A stretch of 10,591 nucleotides of DNA from Lentisphaeria bacterium UBA1776 (GTDB lineage Bacteria; Verrucomicrobiota; Lentisphaeria; Victivallales; Victivallaceae). Position 1 is the first letter of the stretch; the number at the start of each line of letters is the position of its first letter. The position numbers and the translations under genes are program-made. Positions 1 to 6,498 of this stretch are shown here, piece by piece. The DNA lies in contig DCGO01000128.1 in the NCBI GenBank assembly GCA_002314605.1, forward strand, positions 1 to 10,591, read 5' to 3'. The notes beneath the pieces are model-generated. The model was not told the DNA's origin and searched no databases. It saw only the letters and a program-made list of their open reading frames with translations.

Positions 1-14
1 CAGCTGTTTATCAT
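1..14 (-). CDS. Start of a further operon gene (partial, 4 codons)
   Basis: On the minus strand an ATG at 14..12 follows an AAGGAG ribosome-binding site (25..20) with 5-nt spacing. It lies 33 nt after the alkaline phosphatase stop, so it reads as the next gene of the minus-strand operon, starting Met-Ile-Asn-Ser. Only 14 nt are visible and no function can be given. The same 25 bp begins the gene after tadB at the other edge, so this join may be an assembly artefact and the start may not belong here. Confidence 0.35.
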
Positions 15-25
15 ACCATCTCCTT
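1..25. repeat. Left copy of 25-bp terminal inverted repeat
   Basis: The first 25 bases (beginning CAGCTGTTTATCATACC) are the exact reverse complement of the last 25 bases of the window. The match stops at base 26. Read on the minus strand, the repeat contains AAGGAG, a short spacer, then ATG ATA AAC AGC TG, that is, a ribosome-binding site and gene start. An exact match placed at both extreme ends suggests a contig broken at a shared k-mer rather than a biological terminal repeat. Confidence 0.95.
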
Positions 26-47
26 TGTGATGATGAAAGTTTCTTGA

Positions 48-1307
48 TTACTTTGCAAAGATCGCCTTCATCTTGGCGCCGACGTCGCTGTTCTCCTGTT
101 TGCCGGCAAAACGGTCCGCACCGCAGCCCGCCGCAAAGAGATAGACCTCGTCCGAAGTGTGGCCTTTGGTCTTCCAGGCGATCCCGGAATGAGTGTCCAC
201 AACCCGGCGGACCGCCTGTTCCATATTGCCTTTCTGATTTTTGCCGGAAGCGGATGCTTTGGCCAGATCCGCTTTTTCCTGCGCCGTGCAGGTAATCCCA
301 ATGGCGGAAAGTTTTTCTTCCAGAGTCTTCACCGAATCCTTTTTATCGACCTTGATCTTCTGCTTCGTGTAATCCGGCGAGGGTTTCCCGCTCAGGACCA
401 GACCGCCGGTGTGGTGGTCGGCGGAAACGACGATCAGCGTCTCTTCGGGATGCTGTGCAAGGAATTTCATCGCCTCGCCCACGGCAAGGTCGAATTTCTT
501 CAGTTCTTCAAGCATGTACTGCCCGTTGTTGCCGTGGCCGCCGTGGTCGATGTGCCCCCCTTCGGCCATCATGAAAAAGCCCTTGGGACAATCCTGCATA
601 AGTTCTATGCTCTTCTTCACATAGGCGGCAAGATTGTCAGTCCCCTTGGAATAGACAAAAACCGGCCCGTTCAGCTGCTTCATGGCAAAAAAGGACTGGT
701 CTTTTTGGGCGATCACCAGGATGCCTTTGCCGTCCAGCGCTGCGGCATTACCCTGAGTACCGGCCGTCTGATAGGCTTTGCCGCTCAGGAAATCCTCCTG
801 CTTGATTCCCTTTTTCATTCCATCGATGCCGCTGCCGCAAAGGATGTCGATCCCGGAGGCAGGGAACTGCTCCATGATCTTCCGGGATTCGCTGCGGTGC
901 ATCACATGGGCGTAGAATGCCGCCGGAGTGGCGTTGTTGGCCCCCACGGTGGTGAGGATCGCCGCCCGACGCCCCTGCCTTTTGGCCAGCACGGCGCAGG
1001 AATCCACGCTTTTGCCCTCCGCATCCAGGCCAAGTCTCCCGTTCAGCGTCTTGACGCCGCAGGCATAGGCCGTCCCGGAAGCGGCGGAGTCGGTGGTCGT
1101 TTTTTTGGCGTTGACCGTGGAAACGGAGCCCCTCACCGGCAGCTGATCCATATTGAGCTTGCCGAAGAGCTGACGGGCCAGATCTACATGGGGTTTACCC
1201 ATGCCATCGCCAATAAAAAGAAACACATATTTGGGTTCCGCGCCGCAGAGAACGATCCCCCACAGCAGAAACACGATAAACCATGAACACAAAAACTTCT
1301 TTTTCAT
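48..1307 (-). CDS. Alkaline phosphatase, exported (PhoA family)
   Basis: Metal-dependent phosphomonoesterase that releases inorganic phosphate outside the cytoplasm; 419 aa, close to the family's usual length. The start is chosen at 1307 (MKKKF...). It gives a Sec signal peptide (lysines, hydrophobic stretch about residues 5-20, likely cleavage near Gly-Ala/Glu), leaves a 25-nt gap, and follows an AGGA site. A longer frame from 1346 would overlap the upstream stop and bury the signal. Landmarks in family order: FIGDGMG with metal ligand Asp34; TDSAASG with nucleophile Ser74; NNATPA at 124-129; EGGHIDHGGH with Glu249, Asp254 and His258; SADHHTGG with Asp297 and His298; and KGHTSDEV with His383. 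All core two-zinc and serine positions are present. The residue matching E. coli Asp153 appears to be Asn125, as expected for a non-enterobacterial subgroup. Last complete gene of the minus operon. No phosphate-starvation (Pho) box is recognised in the window. Confidence 0.93.
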   Translation of the reverse strand: MKKKFLCSWFIVFLLWGIVLCGAEPKYVFLFIGDGMGKPHVDLARQLFGKLNMDQLPVRGSVSTVNAKKTTTDSAASGTAYACGVKTLNGRLGLDAEGKSVDSCAVLAKRQGRRAAILTTVGANNATPAAFYAHVMHRSESRKIMEQFPASGIDILCGSGIDGMKKGIKQEDFLSGKAYQTAGTQGNAAALDGKGILVIAQKDQSFFAMKQLNGPVFVYSKGTDNLAAYVKKSIELMQDCPKGFFMMAEGGHIDHGGHGNNGQYMLEELKKFDLAVGEAMKFLAQHPEETLIVVSADHHTGGLVLSGKPSPDYTKQKIKVDKKDSVKTLEEKLSAIGITCTAQEKADLAKASASGKNQKGNMEQAVRRVVDTHSGIAWKTKGHTSDEVYLFAAGCGADRFAGKQENSDVGAKMKAIFAK

Positions 1308-1332
1308 AATGAAATCCTGTACCGATTGAAAT

Positions 1333-1998
1333 TTACTCGAAAACAAGCTGCCCGAAACACTCCGGCTGATGGAAATCCAGCCTCGGAAGTGCCTGCCAGG
1401 AGAGCCAGCAGGGGTGCGAGCAATGGTCCGCGCACTTGGTGATATTCCCCGTCCAGGTCTGGCCGGAAAGATCGCTCTTTACCTGATCGGCGTACCTGAC
1501 GAAGAAATCCACCGGAATGGCGAAGAAATATTCCCATACGACCGGCTTCGTCTCTTCCGGATCCACTTTGCGGGGCAGCGTGGAGTACCGGACCACTTTG
1601 GCACAGTCTTCCAGCGGGATCGGTGAATAGACACCGTTCCGCAGGTCCGTACAGTTGTAGAGCAGCATGGCGCCGCCGGCACTGAATTCAAAATTGAAAT
1701 ACCGGACATTTCCGGCCGGACGGATGAAAAATTCCACACAGGCGTCAAGACAGACGCTTTCCTGATCTTTCTCCGCACGGATCAGGATGTACTGATCCTC
1801 CACCCGGTAACGGCCGAAAATATATCCGTTTCCGTGGAGAAATCTGCACCGGACCCCCGGCGTGAAGCCGTGTTCCGGGACTTTGCCGAGATAACGGTTG
1901 GGAAGGGTCATGACCTCTGCCCGGCTCCAGACCGCAGAATCAAAGCGGTCCGCAGGCGCGGGAGAGACATCCGTCTTCCGAATGATATAGGAACTCAT
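1333..1998 (-). CDS. CBM9-like carbohydrate-binding protein, cytoplasmic
   Basis: A 221-aa single-domain protein resembling the carbohydrate-binding family 9-like (DOMON-type beta-sandwich) proteins common in Lentisphaerota and Bacteroidetes. Matching features: Asp-Ser-Ala-Val-Trp near residues 20-24; a central LDACVEFFIRP followed by YFNFEFSAGG (about 84-109); and the C-terminal WQALPRLDFHQPECFG (about 201-216), matching the family ending with Asp-Phe-His-x-Pro then Phe-Gly. The start at 1998 (MSSYII) is preferred: a GAGATGG-type site precedes it, and the longer frame to 2112 would overlap the acetyltransferase gene by 53 nt. No signal peptide or membrane segment is seen, so it probably acts in the cytoplasm, unlike classic CBM9 modules on secreted xylanases. 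It sits 61 nt after the acetyltransferase stop and 25 nt before the phosphatase gene. The ligand is unknown. Confidence 0.75.
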   Translation of the reverse strand: MSSYIIRKTDVSPAPADRFDSAVWSRAEVMTLPNRYLGKVPEHGFTPGVRCRFLHGNGYIFGRYRVEDQYILIRAEKDQESVCLDACVEFFIRPAGNVRYFNFEFSAGGAMLLYNCTDLRNGVYSPIPLEDCAKVVRYSTLPRKVDPEETKPVVWEYFFAIPVDFFVRYADQVKSDLSGQTWTGNITKCADHCSHPCWLSWQALPRLDFHQPECFGQLVFE

Positions 1999-2059
1999 GA
2001 TTGTCCATCTCTTTCTTCCACCGGAAGGCACCGGTCCGGCGGCATCAAATTTCAGCTGG

Positions 2060-2710
2060 TTATTTTTCCGGATCGTCTCCCGGCGCCCACCGGTATTTCT
2101 TCCGGTCCTCAATGGTAAGTTTCCGGATCACCCTTGCCGGATTGCCGGCGACCAGAGTATCCGCAGGGACATCCCGGATCACCACGGAACCGGCGGCGAT
2201 CACGGCGTTGTCGCCGATGGTCACTCCACCGATAATGGTGCAGGAACCCCCGATCCAGACATTGTTCCCCACCGTCACAGGAAAAGCATACTCGTATCCG
2301 GCAACCCGGTCCGGCATATAGAGGGGGTGCCCGGCTGCAAGGATGGAGACATTCGGGGCGATCCATACATTATCCCCGAAACGGCAGGTATTGCCGTCCA
2401 GAACAATGAAATTGTAATTGGCAAAAAAGTTCTCTCCAACCTCAATATGGAAGCCATACTCGCATTTGAAGGGAGGGAGAATATTGCAGTTTCTGCCGAT
2501 CTTTCCGAAGATCTTCGCGAGGAAATCCCGGCGCTCCTGCACCTGTGACGGCTTCAGGGCGTTGTATTCGTACAGCGCATCCTGGATCCGGAAGCGGTAG
2601 GACGCCATTTCCGTCGTGTTGTTGGGGTCGTACAGGAATCCGGCTTCGGCTTTCTCCTGCTCCGTCATGCCGCCCGGCACGGGTTTGCAGAGGGTGACTT
2701 TTGTTTTCAT
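2060..2710 (-). CDS. Maltose/galactoside-type sugar O-acetyltransferase
   Basis: Transfers acetyl from acetyl-CoA to a sugar hydroxyl (Maa/LacA/NodL family) in the cytoplasm; active as a trimer in known members. The 216 aa begin with a typical maltose-acetyltransferase N-terminal domain (about residues 15-66, including MTEQEKAEAGFLYDPN). A left-handed parallel beta-helix of hexapeptide repeats follows (about 70-195), with recognisable turns at VGENFFANYN, FGDNVWIAPN, VGNNVWIGGS and IGDNAVIAAGSVV, then the closing VAGNPARVIRKL. The catalytic histidine is His128 in ILAAGHPLY. The start at 2710 has a weak GGAAA site; the internal Met15 has none. The true acceptor cannot be predicted within this family. 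A hairpin lies between this gene and the upstream M24 gene, so its expression may be partly uncoupled from the first three genes. Confidence 0.92.
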   Translation of the reverse strand: MKTKVTLCKPVPGGMTEQEKAEAGFLYDPNNTTEMASYRFRIQDALYEYNALKPSQVQERRDFLAKIFGKIGRNCNILPPFKCEYGFHIEVGENFFANYNFIVLDGNTCRFGDNVWIAPNVSILAAGHPLYMPDRVAGYEYAFPVTVGNNVWIGGSCTIIGGVTIGDNAVIAAGSVVIRDVPADTLVAGNPARVIRKLTIEDRKKYRWAPGDDPEK

Positions 2711-2728
2711 CGTTTTTCCGGGATTATA

Positions 2729-2758
2729 GAAACTGCATCCAGCACGGGATGCAGTTTC
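2729..2758. promoter_or_regulatory. Intercistronic hairpin, 12-bp perfect stem
   Basis: GAAACTGCATCC (2729-2740) and GGATGCAGTTTC (2747-2758) form a perfect 12-bp stem with a 6-nt loop, in the 61-nt gap between the M24 and acetyltransferase genes. Neither strand carries a T-run directly after the stem, so it is not a classic intrinsic terminator. On the minus strand it is followed at once by TATAAT (2728..2723). It could stabilise or process the operon mRNA, attenuate transcription, or act as an operator. Confidence 0.7.
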
Positions 2759-2771
2759 CAGTGCGCTGGGA

Positions 2772-3938
2772 TTACAGGTCCACGATCTCCATGAACTTCT
2801 TGGACATGAGTTCGCAGCCGCCCTTCTTCACAATGCAGCCGCGCTCCCAGCGGAGGCCGTAGCCGTCGCCGGTGAAGAACGTGTCGATCTGATAGGTCAT
2901 GTTCTCCTGCAGTTTGTACTTGCTGGTGGTCTCGATCCAGGGACTTTCCGTCTCCATGATGCCGAGGCCGTGAACCGGGCCGTAGAGCATGTAGTCACCC
3001 CAGCCCTGATCGATGCCCCACTGGGTGTACTTTTTGGCGATGGAGGAGGCTTCGGCGCCGGCCTTCATAAGCTCAATGGTGTACTTGTGGGCGCGGAGAG
3101 CGAACTTCACCAGATCCAGCTGCTTCTGGGGGATCCTGCCGAACCATACGGGCAGCCCGATGGAGGAGCTGTAGCCACCCACCCGGGCGCCGATATTCAG
3201 CTGAATGATCTCGTTTTTGCGGATCTTGGCGGAGGTCGGACGGCTGATGCCGTTGCTGGTACGGTCGCCGCCGAAGCAGTAGAGACTGTGCCCCTCGTAT
3301 TCACCGCCGTTGGCGTAGATCTCACGCTGAGCGATGCCGATCACCTGAAACTCGGTCATGCCGGGCTTCATCTCGTTCAGAATGGCCTGGACCGCCTTTT
3401 CCGCGACCTTGAAGGCTTTGCGGTGGCAGTTGAGTTCGTTCTCGCTCTTGATCCAGCGCAGCGACCGGAAGACCTCGTCCGCCGCCACGACCTGGACGCC
3501 GGGAAGCTGGGCGGCAACGGCGTCCAGCGTCGGCTTGGTCATGACCGCCGTACCCACCAGACCCAGTTTCTTGAGTTTCTTCCGGCCCATGGCGGTCTTC
3601 ACCACTTCGGGGTATGTCGCAAGAGCGATCCCGGGATAATCCGGTTCCGCCGATTCGCGGTAGTTGAGCATCAGTTTGATGTTCTCGGGCTTGAAAACAG
3701 AACGGCCCACAGCGTACTTGTAGCTTTCCGGACCGATCAGCAGCACGGCATTGCCCTCGGCGGGAACAAACACACCGGCCTGCTCAAAGGTCGGCCAGTA
3801 CTCGGAGAGATACCGGACGTTGGCAAAGTCGGATTCCGTGCCGTGCACCAGACAGGCGTCCAGTCCGGCAGCCTTGATCCGGGCCTGAAATTTCGCGATA
3901 CGGTCAAAGTATTCGCTTGCGGGGATGGAGTACTTCAT
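2772..3938 (-). CDS. M24 (Xaa-Pro peptidase/creatinase-like) protein with degenerate metal site
   Basis: A 388-aa protein with the two-domain layout of the M24 superfamily: a creatinase-type N-terminal domain (about 1-160) and a C-terminal pita-bread domain (about 168-388) introduced by RWIKSENEL. Normal M24 metallopeptidases bind two metals through Asp, Asp, His, Glu, Glu. By position these appear here as Asn248 (LNIGA), Ser259 (GGYSSSI), His323 (PVHGLG), Asp352 (YQIDTFF) and Glu365 (RWERG). The accessory histidine before the first ligand also seems replaced (SNGISRP, about 228-233). Only the histidine and last glutamate remain, so dinuclear aminopeptidase activity is unlikely. Creatinase shows that the fold can work without metal, so a metal-free hydrolase or a non-catalytic role is possible. 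No signal peptide. AAAGGA precedes the start. Third gene of the minus operon, 29 nt after the deacetylase gene. The family call is secure; the reaction is unknown. Confidence 0.85.
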   Translation of the reverse strand: MKYSIPASEYFDRIAKFQARIKAAGLDACLVHGTESDFANVRYLSEYWPTFEQAGVFVPAEGNAVLLIGPESYKYAVGRSVFKPENIKLMLNYRESAEPDYPGIALATYPEVVKTAMGRKKLKKLGLVGTAVMTKPTLDAVAAQLPGVQVVAADEVFRSLRWIKSENELNCHRKAFKVAEKAVQAILNEMKPGMTEFQVIGIAQREIYANGGEYEGHSLYCFGGDRTSNGISRPTSAKIRKNEIIQLNIGARVGGYSSSIGLPVWFGRIPQKQLDLVKFALRAHKYTIELMKAGAEASSIAKKYTQWGIDQGWGDYMLYGPVHGLGIMETESPWIETTSKYKLQENMTYQIDTFFTGDGYGLRWERGCIVKKGGCELMSKKFMEIVDL

Positions 3939-3967
3939 GATACGTTTCCTTTCTCTATGGGTTAAGT

Positions 3968-4849
3968 TTAGAGGACTTCAATCTGACCGGCCTGATGGAA
4001 GGTGGATCCGGCGGCCTTCAGTTTCTGGATCAGGATGTCAAGCTGTTCCCCGGCATATTCGCCGCAGTTCTTGACAAATTCCTGATTGGGCAGTACGGCA
4101 CCCTCGCCGTACTCCAGCAGGCCCTTCGGCATGGGATGGAACTCCCACGGGTGCATGTAGAGACAGAGGAACGGATTGGCGTTCTTCTTCTCACAGTAGC
4201 CGATGTAGCCGCGAATATGCTTCATGACAGCCTCGGCGCTTTCGGTGCGCCACAGGGGCCACTGGTCCATATCCCGACCGTACTGGTCGTGGGACTCCAT
4301 GGAGAGGTCGGCGAAGTTCGGAATCTCGACGATCTTCATGTCACCGGTCTTCGTCCAGTCTTCACGGCTTGGGTGATAAGGCTCCAGCCGGTCGCGGTAG
4401 AAATACATCGGGTAGGTGGCATCCGCCTTGTACCCCAGAGCATCCAGCGCCCGCACCACGGCGGTGGAGCCGAAAAGACGGGGACAGCGGAATGCGGTGG
4501 GACGGACGCCGGAAATCTTCTCGATGATCTCGGTATTGAGCCGCAGACGGTTCTCCACCTCTTCCGGCAGAATGGGCATCATGCCGGGGATCTCAAAAAG
4601 GGAATCACCGATGGTCTCGTGATAAAGGGTGTGGGCCCCGATCTCATGACCGGCGTCCCGGACCATTTCGACCACCTCGCGGTTCTTCTGCGCGGCATCC
4701 GCCGTAAAGAAGAAGGTCCCGGTAATGTTGTTTTTCTTGAGCACACTCAGGATCATTTCCGCTCCGGGCTTGAACCCGTTGTACCACGGGGTCCAGCTGC
4801 CGATGTCGGTCTCCATGTCGAAACCCAGGACAGTTCTGATGTTTTTCAT
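3968..4849 (-). CDS. Polysaccharide deacetylase family protein (CE4/NodB)
   Basis: A 293-aa NodB-fold amidohydrolase. Family members remove N- or O-acetyl groups from glycans or open cyclic amides. Motifs in order: GFDMETD at 9-15 (catalytic Asp region, Asp11 and Asp15); GHEIGAHTLYHE at 67-78, with metal ligands His73 and His77 in the H-T-x-x-H arrangement; FRCPRLFG at 120-127 (arginine motif); and CLYMHPWEFHP at 229-239, with His233. The spacing and long C-terminal part resemble the PuuE/HpPgdA-like branch, which includes peptidoglycan deacetylase, allantoinase-like and cyclic imide hydrolases, so the substrate need not be a polysaccharide. No signal peptide, which favours a cytoplasmic substrate. 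The ATG at 4849 is chosen because GAGGAG stands 7 nt upstream; a TTG at 4870 would place this site inside the coding region. It begins 17 nt after the preceding gene. Confidence 0.88.
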   Translation of the reverse strand: MKNIRTVLGFDMETDIGSWTPWYNGFKPGAEMILSVLKKNNITGTFFFTADAAQKNREVVEMVRDAGHEIGAHTLYHETIGDSLFEIPGMMPILPEEVENRLRLNTEIIEKISGVRPTAFRCPRLFGSTAVVRALDALGYKADATYPMYFYRDRLEPYHPSREDWTKTGDMKIVEIPNFADLSMESHDQYGRDMDQWPLWRTESAEAVMKHIRGYIGYCEKKNANPFLCLYMHPWEFHPMPKGLLEYGEGAVLPNQEFVKNCGEYAGEQLDILIQKLKAAGSTFHQAGQIEVL

Positions 4850-4866
4850 GTCTTTTCTCCTCTTTA

Positions 4867-5835
4867 TCAAGATAAAAAGTTCAATGGGAATCCGAATTTG
4901 TGCTGAAGCAGTTTCTCCAGCGCGGCCTTCGGTCCCTGATAAAAACGGGTCTCGGAAACCAGTTCCGATCCAACGGCTTTGCCGCCGGAAAGGATCATGG
5001 GAGCAATGGTCTCCAGCTCGAAGAAATCCAGCGGTCCGCCGCAGAAGATGCTGAACTGGTCATCCGCACCGTACACCCCACGTTTCTGATCGTTGTCGGC
5101 AATATCAATGCGCGTTCCCTCCCCGGGCAGGCAGGTCCGGAGGATCAGAAGATCCTGCGCCGGATTCCACGCCCCGATGAATTCGCATTTCGAGGATGCC
5201 CGGATGCCGATCTGCAGACGGTCCCGCTCATTCAGGCGGAACCGGAAGAAATCTTTTCCATAATCCAGGAGCCGGGAGGGATCGCCGTAATATTCCGCAT
5301 TGATCGCCTGCCCGGCGGACTGAACCCTGCCGAAAGCGATCACGCCCCGGACGCCGGAAAACTGCTCCAGAGACCATGCGGCGATCACCGCCTTATTCAC
5401 CTCGCATGGGTCCGCAAAACGGATCGTGTCCAGCGAACGGTATCCGGTGCATTTGAGTCCGGATGCCTCCGTCATCTCCAACGGGAAAAGTTCCCTGCGC
5501 AGCGTAAGCTCAAGATCGGCATGTTTCCGGTTGGTCATCTTCACGGTGCGGGTGCAGACCGGGTGATCCGCCGGCACCAGTTCGGACCTGGCGGTATTGA
5601 TCCCCGGCTGGACGCACCATACCCCGTCAGGATAATTGAATGCGAAATCTCCTCCTTCCGGCGCGGGCCAGAGGGAATTTCCGCCGATATTGTTGAATTC
5701 CACCGGATCCGGATGCGCCGCCAGTGCCGCATCAAAGCGGTGCAGAACAGAGCCTCCCATCGAAGCAAAGATACGCCCCTGTCTTTCCGTATCAAGCCAG
5801 ATTCTGCCGTCATGGTTTTGGATTGTATTTTCCAT
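4867..5835 (-). CDS. Unknown protein with mutarotase-like fold (DUF6786/DUF4380-like)
   Basis: First gene of the minus operon, 322 aa, no signal peptide or membrane segment. I do not recognise a characterised enzyme. The N-terminal GGNSLWPAPEGG (51-62) is followed by FAFNYPDGVWCVQPG. A C-terminal block reading DRLQIGIRASSK, FIGAWNPAQDLLIL and GPLDFFELETIAP resembles the uncharacterised DUF6786/DUF4380 families. Those families are beta-sandwich proteins related to aldose 1-epimerases and sugar-binding supersandwich domains. Regular alternating beta-strand patterns fit this. A role in binding, epimerising or sensing a sugar is inference only. The ATG at 5835 has a near-perfect AGGAGG (5848..5843) 7 nt upstream, the strongest ribosome-binding site in the operon. 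A promoter and a palindrome lie upstream. Operon position and the sugar fold suggest it handles the pathway's main ligand. Confidence 0.55.
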   Translation of the reverse strand: MENTIQNHDGRIWLDTERQGRIFASMGGSVLHRFDAALAAHPDPVEFNNIGGNSLWPAPEGGDFAFNYPDGVWCVQPGINTARSELVPADHPVCTRTVKMTNRKHADLELTLRRELFPLEMTEASGLKCTGYRSLDTIRFADPCEVNKAVIAAWSLEQFSGVRGVIAFGRVQSAGQAINAEYYGDPSRLLDYGKDFFRFRLNERDRLQIGIRASSKCEFIGAWNPAQDLLILRTCLPGEGTRIDIADNDQKRGVYGADDQFSIFCGGPLDFFELETIAPMILSGGKAVGSELVSETRFYQGPKAALEKLLQHKFGFPLNFLS

Positions 5836-5858
5836 ACGCTCACCTCCTCAATTCCTAA

Positions 5859-5886
5859 AATATAGTGACACAAAAAAAAAAATCAA
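5859..5886 (-). promoter_or_regulatory. Sigma70-like promoter of the minus-strand operon
   Basis: On the minus strand TTGATT (5886..5881) and TATATT (5864..5859) are separated by 16 nt, much of it an 11-base T tract. Transcription would start near 5852, giving a leader of about 17 nt carrying AGGAGG before the ATG at 5835. The box sequences and spacing closely match the rpmA promoter at 6499-6526, which supports both calls. Confidence 0.6.
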
Positions 5887-5917
5887 CCGGAAAACGGATG
5901 AAAAAACCTGTTTTTAT

Positions 5918-5931
5918 ATATAGCGCTATAT
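5918..5931. promoter_or_regulatory. 14-bp perfect palindrome, candidate operator
   Basis: ATATAGCGCTATAT is a perfect palindrome in the 225-nt divergent region, centred about 72 bp upstream of the predicted start of the minus-strand operon and about 136 bp upstream of the ATG of the small secreted protein. The GC core inside AT-rich arms is typical of dimeric regulator sites. The distance suits an activator of the minus operon. No regulator gene is present in the window. Confidence 0.45.
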
Positions 5932-6060
5932 TTATATGTTTTTGTGATACCGGACCATGGCTCCACGATAAACTTCAAAAAAAATTTTTCCCTTCATGCA
6001 ATATCTGCCGGGAAACGGCGTTAAATTAGTTAGGGATACCAAAAAGAAAGGAGTTCCGAA

Positions 6061-6435
6061 ATGAAAAAAATATTGAGTGCTGCACTTGTTCTTGGAGTCC
6101 TTGGAGCAGGAACGGTCCTGGCAGGTCCGCCGCCTCCGCCGGAATGCGGTCCATGCAGGCGGCACGACTGCGGAAGCGACGGCGTACGCATGGCGGCGAA
6201 TATCCTCAGTCTGGTGGGAGCCGGCCTGAATATTCTGCGGGGGCCGCAGACGATCGTGGTGAATCAGCCCGCCGTTGAGGTGCAGCCGGCAGTCGTGACA
6301 GAGCCCATTGTGGTGCCCCAGCCGGTGATCGTCAGCCGTCCGGTCTGTTACCCGTATTATTACAGACGCCCCTGCCGCCCCTGCCGCCCCGGCCGTCCCG
6401 GCCCGGGACCGTGCCGTCCGTGCCATCGTAAATAA
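6061..6435 (+). CDS. Small secreted Pro/Cys-rich protein with three CxxC motifs
   Basis: A 124-aa protein of unknown function. It opens with a clear Sec signal peptide: MKKI, a hydrophobic core, then VLA with cleavage after Ala21. The mature part has a poly-proline patch (23-27), CGPC (29-32) and a third Cys37; an amphipathic or hydrophobic stretch at 41-59; a Val/Pro-rich segment with repeated Gln-Pro/Glu-Pro (about 69-94); and a tail rich in Tyr, Arg, Pro and Cys (96-124) holding two CRPC motifs (105-108, 118-121). There are eight cysteines in about 103 mature residues, suggesting disulfides or metal binding outside the cytoplasm. AAGGAG stands 7 nt before the ATG. It is transcribed away from the minus operon and ends 145 nt before rpmA, with no clear terminator between. 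No clear promoter was found. The antisense frame is rejected because of the signal peptide and ribosome-binding site here. Confidence 0.8.
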   Translation: MKKILSAALVLGVLGAGTVLAGPPPPPECGPCRRHDCGSDGVRMAANILSLVGAGLNILRGPQTIVVNQPAVEVQPAVVTEPIVVPQPVIVSRPVCYPYYYRRPCRPCRPGRPGPGPCRPCHRK

Positions 6436-6468
6436 CCGGCGGCGTCCCGTCTCCGCATCTGCAGAAAA

Positions 6469-6480
6469 GATATTTTGAAA
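6469..6480 (+). repeat. Direct repeat copy 1 (GATATTTTGAAA)
   Basis: This 12-bp sequence recurs exactly at 6501-6512. The copies start 32 bp apart, about three helical turns. This copy lies just upstream of the rpmA promoter. Confidence 0.6.
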
Positions 6481-6498
6481 GGTCCCGGCAAATTGGAT

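Noticed and set aside
159..1286. 375-codon plus-strand frame opposite the phosphatase gene, and similar long plus-strand frames at 2970-3965, 3995-4906 and 4900-5865
   Set aside because: Each lies opposite a gene with clear family motifs and a ribosome-binding site. Their proteins look like codon-bias shadows.
1230..1307. Lipoprotein signal in the alkaline phosphatase
   Set aside because: The cysteine in Ile-Val-Leu-Cys-Gly lacks the small residues normal before a lipobox cysteine. An ordinary Sec signal with cleavage just after fits better.
2772..4849. Creatinine or hydantoin degradation pathway from the M24 and CE4 pair
   Set aside because: Attractive because both folds include C-N hydrolases, but there is no creatininase, sarcosine oxidase or transporter, and the key residues for creatinase cannot be confirmed by eye.
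5932..6426. 164-codon minus-strand frame opposite the small secreted protein
   Set aside because: The plus-strand frame has a textbook signal peptide and AAGGAG site. The minus frame is compositionally odd and would run into the operator region of the next operon.
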